DNA of 64,000 bases from Bin80 sp965209015 (lineage in GTDB: Bacteria > Bacteroidota > Rhodothermia > Rhodothermales > Bin80), in assembly GCA_965209015.1 (NCBI GenBank), contig OZ242367.1:2480001-2544000 (forward strand), given 5' to 3'. Of this stretch, positions 15,368 to 24,964 are shown one piece after another. Under the pieces are notes generated by a model. The model worked only from the letters and a program-made list of their open reading frames with translations. It was not told where the DNA came from and made no database searches. The first letter of the stretch is position 1; each line of letters opens with the position of its first letter. Both the position numbers and the translations under genes were made by a program.

Positions 15368-17491
15368 TCAACGAATAATTATGAATTTCTTGATGATCCT
15401 CTCTCCTGTATCCATATCCGTGATCACTGCGATATACAAACCACTGGAAACAATCTGTCGAGATGATGTGGTATGATCCCAAAACTCATCCCCGCTACCA
15501 TCTAAGTGCTCAATCTCATCAACAAGCTCCCCGAGGTCTGTGTAAATGGCAATCGTACACCGACCGGGGATATTGAAGAATGCAAGCTTATCCGTCTGAT
15601 CAGGGAATCGCACCGTTGGACTAGACCCAATATTAAACGGATTGGGTACGATCCGTACATCGGCGAGCGCTTCGCCAGCAGGACGCTTCAGGCGGGTCGG
15701 CGTATAGGTCTGCGTAGAATAACGAGAACTCCGTAGAGCACGCCCCGCAGGAGTGAGACCCGTTCCGTCATTCATGCTTGCATTCTGTACGGCAACAATG
15801 TAATAGTAATAATCTATGCCACGAATGGGAGTTGTATCATCAAAGCTGGTGTCTCCTGCTGAGGCAGTGTGGACAAGCGTGTAAGTGCTGTCAAATCGAC
15901 CTTGGGCACGATAGATCTCCCAACTATCGGGCAAAGGTTCAGTAGTGTAAGGTGTCCAAGTGAGTAGAATACGGTCCCCCCCCCCATCTACTTCAAAGAC
16001 GCTGGGCGGCGCCGGGCCGCGAGGAATCGCATAGCCCGATTCATAGTTGGCAATCGCCCTCCGAAACGTATGAAATAACGAATCCCTACCCGTGAAGACC
16101 CACTCATTCTTGGTCATGGAGTGTGTCTGACCATGCACCTCAAGTGTGATGGGAGAGCTGTCATTTGCATTGGACTCTCTGTATGCTCTACCAATCAGGG
16201 AATTAGCCTCACGGCTTAATCCTGACGCACCTTCGGCAAGAACAATCTGTATACTTTCGCCGGGTGCCAAGGTGTAAGGTCCGTATCCGTTTGCATTTGA
16301 AAATCCCCCAGGAGTACCCAAACTCGGATCTCCGACTGGATTCAAGAATCCTGATAACCCAGAGGGCTCAACGACATCCGCATGACGGGGTGATTTATGT
16401 CCGGCAGACATTACACCATACTCAATCTCCATCTTGGTTGGATTGAACGCATCATTCTGGGATGTATATGGATCATCCGATCCAATCCATGAAGTGGTCG
16501 TTGGTTGATTCTGATCATCCGCACGATCTGTGGGCGATGTATCAGCATGTAGCGTAACCACGCCCACGAACTGTGAAGCACCTAATCGACCCGTGGTATC
16601 AGTCGGTGCTACATTCACAGCAGGGAGCGCTTGGGGTAGGATGGGGCCGCCAAGATTGTCATAGGCATTAAACGGTGGAAACTTCCCATGCCAAACGTAC
16701 TGTGCTCTAAAATCTTCATCTGGTGGATCCACTTTTACTCCATCCCCCCGAGTATCTAACATTGCATTGAGTCCCCAACTGGTACCGTTTCCAATCACAT
16801 ATCGTGTTTCTTTTGCAACAGAGAGACGCCACTGAAAAAAGAAATAAACACCTTCTAAGGTCTGATTTGGGATCTCAATTTCAGGATCGTCATCCGTATT
16901 CCCAGTATTCGTAAACGTATATTCAAAGATATGGTAGTTATCGTGGTATTCCTGTGTGAATTGAAGAATCCTGCGCTCCATGGTGATCCCGAGGAGTGTA
17001 TTTGCTTCGTTCACGATCATTACATCCGCATCAATAGATGGATCTGCAAAATCAGTAATCATCGCCGCCTCCGGCTCAGAAATTGCACCATCAACCAAGA
17101 CTGCAGTAGGAGACAGGCGACTGATTAGATCAAAGCGTGTCGGAAAAAATTCTCCACCGCCCGCTACACGCGGCCCTGCATGTACCACACGATGAGGATA
17201 GTTCGTTCCAAGTTCATCCGTCACATTTGTCGCACCGATCCACAACGCCTTGGCGGCCTGCATATCCGTAAATCGATAGATACCTGGCCACCGAAGCCCA
17301 TCCTGTTGGGTACCAACAAAACCACAAACTTCACACTCGCTCCCCACTTCGGAATACCAGTTGTGCATAGAGCCCGCCGAAAGCCATCTCTTGACAAACT
17401 GGGCGTGAACAACCGTAGTAGTGCTGAACAGTGCAAAGAGTATTCCCAAAGTGGAGTACCGAAACAAATTATTCGTAAGGAATTTAGTCAT
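15368..17491 (-). CDS. large secreted protein with fibronectin-like region and T9SS-type C-terminal tail
   Basis: 707 residues with a signal peptide (ending TTTVVHAQF). Residues 35-500 have no family I can name; they include WYSEVGSECEVCG and repeated Asp-rich patches. A fibronectin-III-like segment is around residues 500-600 (ILLTWTPYTTEPLPDSWEIY). The C-terminal 90 residues start with IVPNPFNIGSSPTVRFPD and end RIIKKFIIIR, similar to T9SS type A sorting domains. It follows the TonB receptor gene with 3 bases between and precedes the PorV-like gene by 8, so it is firmly in the operon. Confidence 0.8.
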   Translation of the reverse strand: MTKFLTNNLFRYSTLGILFALFSTTTVVHAQFVKRWLSAGSMHNWYSEVGSECEVCGFVGTQQDGLRWPGIYRFTDMQAAKALWIGATNVTDELGTNYPHRVVHAGPRVAGGGEFFPTRFDLISRLSPTAVLVDGAISEPEAAMITDFADPSIDADVMIVNEANTLLGITMERRILQFTQEYHDNYHIFEYTFTNTGNTDDDPEIEIPNQTLEGVYFFFQWRLSVAKETRYVIGNGTSWGLNAMLDTRGDGVKVDPPDEDFRAQYVWHGKFPPFNAYDNLGGPILPQALPAVNVAPTDTTGRLGASQFVGVVTLHADTSPTDRADDQNQPTTTSWIGSDDPYTSQNDAFNPTKMEIEYGVMSAGHKSPRHADVVEPSGLSGFLNPVGDPSLGTPGGFSNANGYGPYTLAPGESIQIVLAEGASGLSREANSLIGRAYRESNANDSSPITLEVHGQTHSMTKNEWVFTGRDSLFHTFRRAIANYESGYAIPRGPAPPSVFEVDGGGDRILLTWTPYTTEPLPDSWEIYRAQGRFDSTYTLVHTASAGDTSFDDTTPIRGIDYYYYIVAVQNASMNDGTGLTPAGRALRSSRYSTQTYTPTRLKRPAGEALADVRIVPNPFNIGSSPTVRFPDQTDKLAFFNIPGRCTIAIYTDLGELVDEIEHLDGSGDEFWDHTTSSRQIVSSGLYIAVITDMDTGERIIKKFIIIR

Positions 17492-17494
17492 GAG

Positions 17495-20400
17495 CTAAAA
17501 TGACAAGCGGATTCCCCAATAGATATCTCTGGGATCAAGAAACGTCAGAAAACTCTGATTAGGCATATCAATATACGCTTTGTCTTTGATCACCTGATCC
17601 ACGACTTGAGAGTCTGCTTCACCCCATGAACCATCCTGATATACCAAATACTGTCTAGAATCGAATTCCCAATAAATGACTCCTTCCTTCGGAGCAGTGA
17701 TACTTTCGCGCTGCGAAATTCGCTGCATTGGCTGATAAACAACATCACTTGACCTGTATGCCCCGATTTTATCATTTCCAGGAATATTGGTCTGATAGTC
17801 ATCCGATTCAGGAAGATGGAGGGATCTCAAATAAGATAACTGATCGTTCCCGTCAATAAATCCGTTGAACGACAGCCTACGCGTATTCAGGGTGTTAAAG
17901 ATATCCACAAAGAGTTGTGCACGCCTTCCTGCAATCATCAGGTTTTTGGTGAAGCGTAGATCAACATTCCAGTAATCCCGATAAGAAACATTGTTGATGA
18001 CCCCAGGGATAGATCCTCCACCAGTCCAAGTAAATTTAGATCCCTGCCTCCAGCTACCGATCAAGCTGATCCGCCAATCTCCAAGAATTGAAAAAGCCCC
18101 AGCTTGAGGTCCAAAATCTGTGGGAGTCAGAAAATCTATATTTAGACGCGCATAGGGCCTCGGGACTGGTCTAGATGAAGCTCGGCGCCGTTCCGTATCA
18201 CTTTCCGAAAACTCACGTTGTGCAGTTGGGTTTTCAAAGTTTTGCCGAAGACTGAAGTACCCCGAGGTAAAGACCATGTAGGTATAATTGATAAATCCCT
18301 GAATCCAACGCCCTTTATTGCGGGACAATGTAAATTCGAACCCGCGAATATCTTCAAAAGAGTTGGGTTCGTTAACCGTATAATTAACTTGCCCATCACG
18401 ACTAATGTATTGGGTGAGGTACGGCTGAAGAGATACATCCTTATAGTATCCGGCCATACGAATCAGCAGTTGGTCAAAAAGAGACTGTTCGTAGCCCAGT
18501 TCGTAAGCAACGGTCTTCGGTAACGGATTATTCGGATTTGCTACCCGACTGATCTGCCCCGTTTCTGTAAACTCGCGGAGTAGAAACAAATTATTGGGAT
18601 CGGGGAGGGAGCGAAAATGACCATAATTGAAATAGAGCTTACTAAATTCCGTAATCGGAAAAGAAACTCCCATCCGGGGACTCAACGAAAAGATATGGCT
18701 CGTTGGCTCCTGAGTAAGAAGAGTATCAATTCCTGGGGCAAATCTAGCACTGAATGCAGGGCTAAATGGTTCAATGCTGTACCAATCTCCGCCAGCATTG
18801 AAATAGTCCATCCGTAGTCCAAGATTTGCAATCATCCCTTCAAACTCAAGCTTGTTTTGCATGTAAGCAGCTCCACGCACGGGGGTTCGAGCCCATTGGG
18901 AATGCGAGTTACTACTCGGAAGAAATTCGTCAAAACGTCCGTAGTTAACCTTGGAATCAGAGAGATTATACTCAAGCCCCGTCTTAATTTGAAGAAATCG
19001 GTTTAACTGACTTGTTAGATCTGCCTTGATATTGAATGCTGTGACTTGACTACTGTCGCGTGCATTACTCATCCCTACCCCCGTACGCATTCCATCCACT
19101 CCAAAGGTAGGTCTGGGCTGGAATCCAAAGGGAGCTTCATCAAATCCTACACCACCAAAAAAGGCAATCGGGGTCTCGTCACGCAAACGACCTGGATTGG
19201 TGTCATACTCTGAGCGAAATGCATTCAAACGTACTTCGTAGAATGTAGAGGAACTCAGTGAATGGGTAAACTTGATGCCACCCATGAAGTTATTGACCTC
19301 TGACGGTGTCCAATAATCTGTAGAAAAAATTCGAGAATCAATAAAGCTAACGCGACTGAGTTCGCCCGCGATACTTGAAGCTGAACGGAAAATACCAGGT
19401 TGTCCAACCCTACTGAATGAGGTCCCTTCAACCCGACCTCTCAGCCCTTCTAATGTTAACTTAATTCCAGATCGGAGATCGGCGGTTAACTTCAAATGAC
19501 CAGACCATTCACGGTAACGATCTGAGTTCAGGGGAATTAAATACATGCTCTGGTCAGAACGAACCGATGCATAAAACCGGAGATTACCCAAAAATTTACT
19601 CACGAAAGGAACCGGACCACCGAAACCTACATCAATATTGTAATCTGGATCAACAACCTCCATTGACTTACGGTGTTGCCAGAGGAATGCTTTTTGGAGT
19701 GCTTCGGGAGTCATATCATTGGAGGGATCATCATCTTTGGATCTCTCTTCGGAGATCGCAATCCATCCCTCAAAACGGGGATATTGTGCCTGGGTAAATT
19801 CGTCCCATCCTCCAGCTTCTGTACCCGCCCAAGCAACATCAGGGTCAATGAATGGACGAATCCAGTAAGCATTCGTATCGTCCGCACGATGACCAAAATG
19901 CTTCTGAGCAGGCGTGCTGTAGCGAATAATTGCATTGCCAGTATATCGACTCCGATCCCCTTCCTTGGTCACAACATTGACAACGCCTGACCGAACGTTA
20001 CCGTATTCAGCATTGAATCCACCCGTTTGGACCTGTACTTCTTCAACAGAAGAGAGGCTAATGCTGGTATACGGGGCATTATCTCGTTCGTCTCTGAGTG
20101 TAAGACCATTCACCATGAATGAGAGCTCATCAGACCCGCTTCCACGAACAGAGAGTCCTTGGATGCCTGCTTGCAATCCAACTACATTATTGATGCTCGA
20201 GACAGGTAGAGCTTCAATTTGATCGGAAGTGACATTTAGTTGACTGTTGGATACGTCTGCCTGTACGACGGGTATTTCAGCAGTCACCACCAATTCTTCA
20301 AGCCCCACGGTATCCTCAGAAAGTTGAAAGTTGACCGTAGTAGTTTGATCAATGTTCACTCGAACACCTTCAGCAACCTGGGTACCAAATCCGATAAAAG

Positions 20401-20620
20401 AGGAACGAAGTCTGTAAGTACCAGGAGACACATTCAGGATCGTGTAATATCCATCCAAATCAGATGTAGCCCCCTGTAGGGTTGCAGGCATAAATAGATT
20501 TACACCCGGCAGACCATCCCCCGATTCATCCGTCACGCGTCCAGTGATCTTGCCAGTCTGGGCAAACGCTCCTGCAGAAAACAAAACCGAAACAAACAAA
20601 ACAGTACTAACTACTCTCAT
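17495..20620 (-). CDS. TonB-dependent outer-membrane receptor with carboxypeptidase-regulatory-like domain
   Basis: 1041 residues, first gene of the operon. It has a signal peptide (to GAFAQ), a CarboxypepD_reg-like beta-sandwich (GKITGRVTDESGDGLPGVN to about residue 100), a plug domain (GLEELVVTAEIPVVQ, GLSVRGSGSDELSFMVNG, VEEVQVQTGGFNAEYGNVRS) and a 22-strand-type barrel ending in an aromatic residue (YWGIRLSF). It would import a ligand with TonB-ExbBD energy; the ligand is unknown. The class resembles SusC-like receptors, but no SusD homologue is present and an IPT lipoprotein takes that place in the operon. A 10-bp inverted repeat lies 80-110 bases upstream. Confidence 0.92.
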   Translation of the reverse strand: MRVVSTVLFVSVLFSAGAFAQTGKITGRVTDESGDGLPGVNLFMPATLQGATSDLDGYYTILNVSPGTYRLRSSFIGFGTQVAEGVRVNIDQTTTVNFQLSEDTVGLEELVVTAEIPVVQADVSNSQLNVTSDQIEALPVSSINNVVGLQAGIQGLSVRGSGSDELSFMVNGLTLRDERDNAPYTSISLSSVEEVQVQTGGFNAEYGNVRSGVVNVVTKEGDRSRYTGNAIIRYSTPAQKHFGHRADDTNAYWIRPFIDPDVAWAGTEAGGWDEFTQAQYPRFEGWIAISEERSKDDDPSNDMTPEALQKAFLWQHRKSMEVVDPDYNIDVGFGGPVPFVSKFLGNLRFYASVRSDQSMYLIPLNSDRYREWSGHLKLTADLRSGIKLTLEGLRGRVEGTSFSRVGQPGIFRSASSIAGELSRVSFIDSRIFSTDYWTPSEVNNFMGGIKFTHSLSSSTFYEVRLNAFRSEYDTNPGRLRDETPIAFFGGVGFDEAPFGFQPRPTFGVDGMRTGVGMSNARDSSQVTAFNIKADLTSQLNRFLQIKTGLEYNLSDSKVNYGRFDEFLPSSNSHSQWARTPVRGAAYMQNKLEFEGMIANLGLRMDYFNAGGDWYSIEPFSPAFSARFAPGIDTLLTQEPTSHIFSLSPRMGVSFPITEFSKLYFNYGHFRSLPDPNNLFLLREFTETGQISRVANPNNPLPKTVAYELGYEQSLFDQLLIRMAGYYKDVSLQPYLTQYISRDGQVNYTVNEPNSFEDIRGFEFTLSRNKGRWIQGFINYTYMVFTSGYFSLRQNFENPTAQREFSESDTERRRASSRPVPRPYARLNIDFLTPTDFGPQAGAFSILGDWRISLIGSWRQGSKFTWTGGGSIPGVINNVSYRDYWNVDLRFTKNLMIAGRRAQLFVDIFNTLNTRRLSFNGFIDGNDQLSYLRSLHLPESDDYQTNIPGNDKIGAYRSSDVVYQPMQRISQRESITAPKEGVIYWEFDSRQYLVYQDGSWGEADSQVVDQVIKDKAYIDMPNQSFLTFLDPRDIYWGIRLSF

Positions 20621-20701
20621 ATATTAGTGCAAACAACAAAATAATAAAATCAATGTAGTCAAATCTAATTGAATAACTGACCTCCACTTCAGACTTCTAT
20701 C

Positions 20702-20731
20702 CAACTTTCAGTCCAAATTTACTGAAAGTTG
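20702..20731. promoter_or_regulatory. inverted repeat upstream of the TonB-receptor operon
   Basis: CAACTTTCAG (20702-20711) and CTGAAAGTTG (20722-20731) form a perfect 10-bp dyad with a 10-base spacer. It lies 82-111 bases upstream of the receptor ATG and no T-tract follows in either direction, so an operator or leader hairpin is more likely than a terminator. Confidence 0.45.
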
Positions 20732-21192
20732 TTGAATTTGCAACACGAACATAAATAATTTATTGTGAGATAATGAAAAATTCTGCTATAATTCTCGCCT
20801 GAGAGGCCAATTCATGCAGATGATTTCAGGAATTCACTGAAATTTCACAGTTATTAAAAGGTTTACGTTCACAAGACACTATATTCCATTCATGGATATC
20901 AATGGTTCATGCGTCCAGAATCCATGACAAAAACATGTCCCTCTGATTGGTAAGATTGTTTAGCCAGACCTTTCCCTCCCACTCCTGCTGTGTTCCGAAT
21001 TGATTCGGGGAGAATTCATCCACCGACATGTTGGAAAACATCAGAACCGCTTCTTGTAACTGTAACACTCGTATTTCTAGTTGCGTCAAATAAATCAGAG
21101 AACTTGGTCGTATTTCATTTGCGGAATTGTATATCTGGAATAACCCTACATATCCATCAAAAGGGTTCTAGGGTTTCCATTAAAAAACACAC
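20732..21192. other. intergenic, no gene recognised
   Basis: Upstream region of the operon and further unassigned sequence. A 60-codon minus-strand frame (20907-21089) has a soluble-looking composition but no recognisable motif and could be chance. Confidence 0.4.
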
Positions 21193-21484
21193 CTCGCCAG
21201 GCCCATTGCTGGCCTTAAGAACGATGGCATTGATGATCCCCCATAGATGTTTTTTTGACGGTCTTCGCGGCCTCCTTCATGGGAGCAAGTCCACAGCACA
21301 TGGTCCAACTCAACCAGCGCATCCAACCTTTGCGAGACCACGTTCGACTCTTAATAGTGCCAGAGCCTCTGGGACAGGTCTTTGATTGCCCAAGCCTTAG
21401 CAGTTCGCAGCGAACTCTTCTTTAACGCTTGGAATTGTTTCTTTTGCTTGACCGATATATTCTGCGGATTGGTCAGCCATACAT
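21193..21484 (-). pseudogene. ISL3-family transposase fragment, close relative of the intact element
   Basis: The minus strand is nearly identical to roughly 5483-5780 of the intact IS: it encodes VWLTNPQNISVKQKKQFQALK, SLRTAKAWAIKDLSQRLWHY and, after lesions, the HLWGIINAIVLK region. Single-base changes and small indels break the frame, and both ends of the element are gone. It is therefore an older copy of the same lineage as the element at 4511-5943. Confidence 0.85.
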
Positions 21485-21890
21485 CAATAGATCTCTGGAT
21501 TGGGGCCCACCTTAAAATACCAAAAGACATCCCCTGTATTTTGATCCCAAAAATACTACTCGGTTTGCGATTGAGAGGAAAGGTTGGATAGGATTGCCTC
21601 AACTTGGGTTTGGTGGTAAACAGTTGTCGAAATGCAAGGTCATGGACACATAAGAAATGAGGTCAAGCATGAAGATGGTCCTACGAGACTTGATTTCCTT
21701 ATTCGCTCAACAAGTCTCTTTCCTACTTTTGTGCGTGAAAATTGAGCAAGCAGTCCTTCGTGAATCACTCAAAATAGTTGAGGGGCTACATTTCGTTTCA
21801 TTCAACGGATGAGATAAATTCCAAGACCAGGATTTATCTCTACTCTGATAGAATTCAGATAGCACGACTGGTCAAGGATACCAGACTTCG
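21485..21890. other. unassigned sequence, possibly more transposase debris
   Basis: The minus strand has a short stretch (FMLDLISYVSMTLHFDNCL, near 21600-21670) that looks protein-like and might come from another transposase. No frame is long enough to call. Nothing else was seen. Confidence 0.3.
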
Positions 21891-22540
21891 TTACTCAGCG
21901 CCCTCAACCACAAGGTCACGGATTCCGAATGTATGACCAGAAATCTTCTGGACTTGTCCATTAATGGAGAAGAGTATGTCGTGAACATGCTTCAATTCTC
22001 TCTCCAGCTCTTTCTTCTCCGAAGTTGATTTTTCCTCGGACTTGGAGATCGTATCTATGAGTCGAATCTCCATCTCGTGCATTTCACCCCGAATCCCTTT
22101 TATTTCGCCCCGAATCTCTTTTATTTCGCCCCGAATCTCCCTTTTATTTCGCCCCGAATCTCTTTTATTTCGCCCCGAATCCCTTTTATTTCGCCCCGAA
22201 TCTCTTTTATTTCGCCCCGAATCTCTTTTATTTCGCCCCGAATCTCTTTTCTCTCCAAAGCTGATTTTTCCTCAGACTTGGAGATCATGTCTATGAGACG
22301 AATCTCCATCTCGTGCATTTCGTTCCGTATCTCCTGCATTTCCTGCCGCAACTCTTTGATCTCATTGGTAAGTTTTGAATCAATCTTTAAGATGAGTTCC
22401 GTTAACCTCTCTAAATTCTCATCAATAGATCGAGAATTTTTTTGAATGAGAGGTAGAAGGAAGCCAAGAATGGTCCCAACCGTAAGAGCAAATGCAGAGG
22501 CAAGAGCAATAATAAGTTGTATGATGGTGATCTCTTCCAT
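21891..22540 (-). pseudogene. membrane-anchored coiled-coil protein, frameshifted within 21-bp repeats
   Basis: The 5' part (22540 to about 22140) encodes an N-terminal transmembrane helix (IIQLIIALASAFALTVGTIL) and a long charged coiled coil, with MHEMEIRLIDMISKSEEKS, then many copies of EIRGEIK. A 2-base insertion near 22138-22143 shifts the frame and ends translation at 22121. Removing those 2 bases lets the reading continue through more EIRGEIK units into a second copy of the module (MHEMEIRLIDTISKSEEKS) and a C-terminus ending VVEGAE at 21891. The intact gene would encode about 216 residues with an internal duplication. Function unknown; possibly phase-variable, possibly simply dead. Confidence 0.75.
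22085..22250 (-). repeat. tandem 21-bp repeats encoding EIRGEIK
   Basis: About eight head-to-tail units of the form tttatttcgccccgaatctc (plus one base). Unit length is 21 bases except for one unit near 22138 that is 23 because of an extra CC. The repeats lie in the coiled-coil gene and encode seven-residue heptads, so changes in copy number keep the frame while the 2-base insertion breaks it. Confidence 0.9.
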
Positions 22541-22859
22541 TATTCTATGTCAGTCAGGGTTGATTACGAAGTATGTGACGAGCGGTTCCATTACCTCCAT
22601 GCCTGAGTTAAACATAGATCAAGCAATCAATTAGGGCCATCTCGTCCAACCTACTCAGTATGGTTTCAAGTACGATTACACACATGATCTCCCTGGAATA
22701 TAACAGAACCATAGGTTATCTTCTACACCATCTCTAGTTTAACACTAATTCTCGTATCTCCAATATGCAAAATAAGCCTAACTCTGGCTTACTTTGGATC
22801 TACGACATTGAAATAATATTTTTTGATCCGATCATGGTAATTTCCCATTCTGAGCGGAC
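22541..22859. other. intergenic, no gene recognised
   Basis: Sequence upstream of the coiled-coil gene. No frames or structures with support. Confidence 0.4.
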
Positions 22860-23215
22860 ACGAATCAATGCGTGACGCGTCACAAATTTTGCACTGCTCT
22901 GGATCCAAAGTGATCCGTATACCACCATGCTCCCCTCTTTTGTTTTCTAACGAAATGCCAAACATCGCTAAGAGGAAAGAGTCTCACGTATTGAATTCCA
23001 ACGCCACTCAATGCCTCGTTTCCTCATATGGGGTTCGGATCATCCGAACAACTTGATACGCAAGCAATGTGATGATGAACAGAGGTCGCTCGGTGCGCCA
23101 GTATGTTCGGGAAAAGAGTTCTTCAGTCCGGTGGAAGATGAACCGCACACTGAATTCAGAAACCGATCCGTATTCAATTTCAACGTTGAGAATTCTCTTC
23201 TGATAATTCAAGCCT
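22860..23215 (-). pseudogene. probable IS4/IS1634-like transposase C-terminal remnant
   Basis: The minus strand reads FSVRFIFHRTEE followed by PLFIITLLAYQVVRMIRT, a pattern like the '(L/I)RPIYHRxEERVxAHLFIxxLAY' end of IS4 and IS1634 transposases. Further downstream in other frames there is a possible continuation (GGIRITLDPEQCKICDASRI). The frame is broken and no terminal repeats were found. Tentative, from pattern memory only. Confidence 0.4.
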
Positions 23216-23590
23216 CTCTACATTTGCTTGAATGATCATACTGCTCACACTACAGCATGCACCACTACACAATCATTAACTTAATAGGTTCTTCAATCTT
23301 GTTGTAAAAATTAATTTCTCACAAATGGATGAAGAGCCAAAGGAACAATCCTTAGGAACGACAGCTATTTTACACCAGACAAAGCTACCAAAAACGCCGA
23401 TGGGAAAGACCAAGATTAAGTTAATGAAATACCCGCAGATATGATAATTGGTCAAGAATCGGCAATAATCAATCGTTTGTGTGACAGAAAATTGGGGAAT
23501 TATTTGAGAATGTGGTATTTCTTCAAATGCTTTTACTGCCCGTTAGTTAAACCATGTTTTAAGAGTGCAGAGTAAAACCGACGACTCCCT
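23216..23590. other. intergenic, no gene recognised
   Basis: AT-rich, stop codons in all frames, no recognised motif. It probably holds the old promoter of the decayed protease gene that follows. Confidence 0.4.
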
Positions 23591-24105
23591 ATGGCATATT
23601 CTAAACGTATGCAACTCTATAATTGCATTGAGAAAGACCGAAAAACCAATCTAATGTCTTTTGTAACAGGCGAGCGACTAGACATGGAGGCCTTTGGTTA
23701 CTTCTGTATTGCATTGATCTATTCGTCAATCTTCTCGAGAAGATCGGACATACTGATTTGATCTCCCTTATTTTTCAAACCAATAGAAGGTAGCTTCTTA
23801 TGGCATGGCGCTTAGTGGATCTTAATTATGTTTTTTGACGAGCTTGAAGTTCTGACTCCATTAAAGGCCCCTGGTGCTGGCACACTAATTTCTATTGGTG
23901 GGGATCGGATAGTTATGAAACAGGCAGCGTCAGAGCCTATTGATCCGATCATAAACAATCTACTCAATCTACGAACAGATATGGGGTGAACAACCCATCA
24001 AGTATCAGTCAGCGTTAAGAACACCGGAGGCTATCTTGATGCTACCCGACAGGAGTTAAAGATCAGAGTAGAGCAACAATTATCTCTGTCCTATGAAGTT
24101 AACCA
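23591..24105 (+). pseudogene. decayed SDH-family Clp-fold serine proteinase
   Basis: From an ATG at 23591: MAYSKRMQLYNCIEKDRKTN then LMSFVTGERLDM, the typical start of this family. After a stop at 23759 and frame changes, the 23828 frame gives MFFDELEVLTPLKAPGAGTL, then ISIGGDRIVMKQAA and EPIDPIINNLLN, matching the 'K(A/H)xSAGTL...GPIDPS' core. Another frame then gives VSVSVKNTGGYLDATRQELK. In functional relatives the nucleophilic serine sits in SAGTL; here it is Gly. At least three lesions and the lost serine make it non-functional. The 3' end runs into the end of the convergent SPFH gene. Confidence 0.65.
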
Positions 24106-24124
24106 ATTGCAAGATGCAACATGC

Positions 24125-24964
24125 CTACTGACCACCCAGAATGAGTGGTAAACCATCACTACCGCTACCAACAATAACCGTCTTACTGTTTGGGGAGTTT
24201 GCGAGTTGCTGAGTGGCTTCAATACCCTTGAACCGCAGGAACTGCGAAGTGAGACTGGCTGTGATAATCCGCTGATAAGCCGCTTCTCCCTCGGCTTCAA
24301 TACGCTTACGTTCCGCCTCCAAGCGTTCCTTTTCAATGGTGAATTCGTAACGTTCGGCTTCCTGCTCTTCTTTTAACTTGTTTTCAATGGCTATTTTAAT
24401 TTGCTCAGGGAGTCGGACATCTCTGATCAGAATTGCTTCAATGATCACATCCTCACTCTCTACGCTTTGCCTTACAAGGGTATATATTTCATCTTGCAAT
24501 TCTGTTCTTCGGGTCGAATACAACTCTTCAGGTGTGAACTGACCAATCACTTCCCGAACGACACTACGAAGCTCTGGACCAATAAGTTTTCGAAAATAGT
24601 CAAGCCCATAGTTCACATGCAAATCCGGCAATGTCTCCGACATAGGACGCCAACGCACAGAAATATCCGTACCAATAGATAATCCGTTAGAAGAGAGTGC
24701 TTCCATGTTTTCAAGCTTTTCCTGTACGCGGACATCATATTTGATAACATTGACCCACGGAGCATGAATATTTAATCCCTCACCATACACGTTATCCATA
24801 TCAGTTCCTCCAAATCGAGAATATCGCACACCCGCTTGACCGGAGACGAGCGTGGATGTCATGCAGCCAGCAGCCATCGCACCAACAACAAGAATTACAG
24901 CTAGGAGTATAGCCCCTCTGGTCAATAATCGAGACATATCTGGTAAATTTGATCTTGTACTCAT
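24125..24964 (-). CDS. prohibitin-like SPFH-domain membrane protein
   Basis: 279 residues: a single N-terminal transmembrane segment (GAILLAVILVVGAMAAGC, possibly a weak lipobox), an SPFH/band 7 domain (residues 40-200, with RYSRFGGTD, GLNIHAPWVN, IGTDISVRWRP and RTELQDEIYTLVRQ), a charged coiled coil (KEEQEAERYEFTIEKERLEA) and a short C-terminal tail ending LPLILGG. Prohibitin homologues form large membrane-associated rings and often scaffold or regulate proteases such as FtsH. No protease partner is adjacent, although the dead Clp-fold protease gene is immediately convergent. An ATG at 24937 is an alternative start. Confidence 0.85.
   Translation of the reverse strand: MSTRSNLPDMSRLLTRGAILLAVILVVGAMAAGCMTSTLVSGQAGVRYSRFGGTDMDNVYGEGLNIHAPWVNVIKYDVRVQEKLENMEALSSNGLSIGTDISVRWRPMSETLPDLHVNYGLDYFRKLIGPELRSVVREVIGQFTPEELYSTRRTELQDEIYTLVRQSVESEDVIIEAILIRDVRLPEQIKIAIENKLKEEQEAERYEFTIEKERLEAERKRIEAEGEAAYQRIITASLTSQFLRFKGIEATQQLANSPNSKTVIVGSGSDGLPLILGGQ

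Noticed and set aside
18876..18896. GGGGGTTCGAGCCC resembling a tRNA T-arm
   Set aside because: It lies inside the TonB receptor coding sequence and no acceptor, D or anticodon arms can be formed around it.
20907..21089. 60-codon minus-strand frame upstream of the TonB operon
   Set aside because: Composition is protein-like but there is no motif, partner or conserved start; cannot be supported.
22085..22250. Short tandem repeats as a CRISPR array
   Set aside because: The units are head-to-tail without spacers and encode a coiled-coil heptad; there are no cas genes.
22872..22883. Perfect 12-bp palindrome GTGACGCGTCAC as an operator
   Set aside because: There is no nearby gene start to regulate and it lies within probable transposase debris; likely chance.
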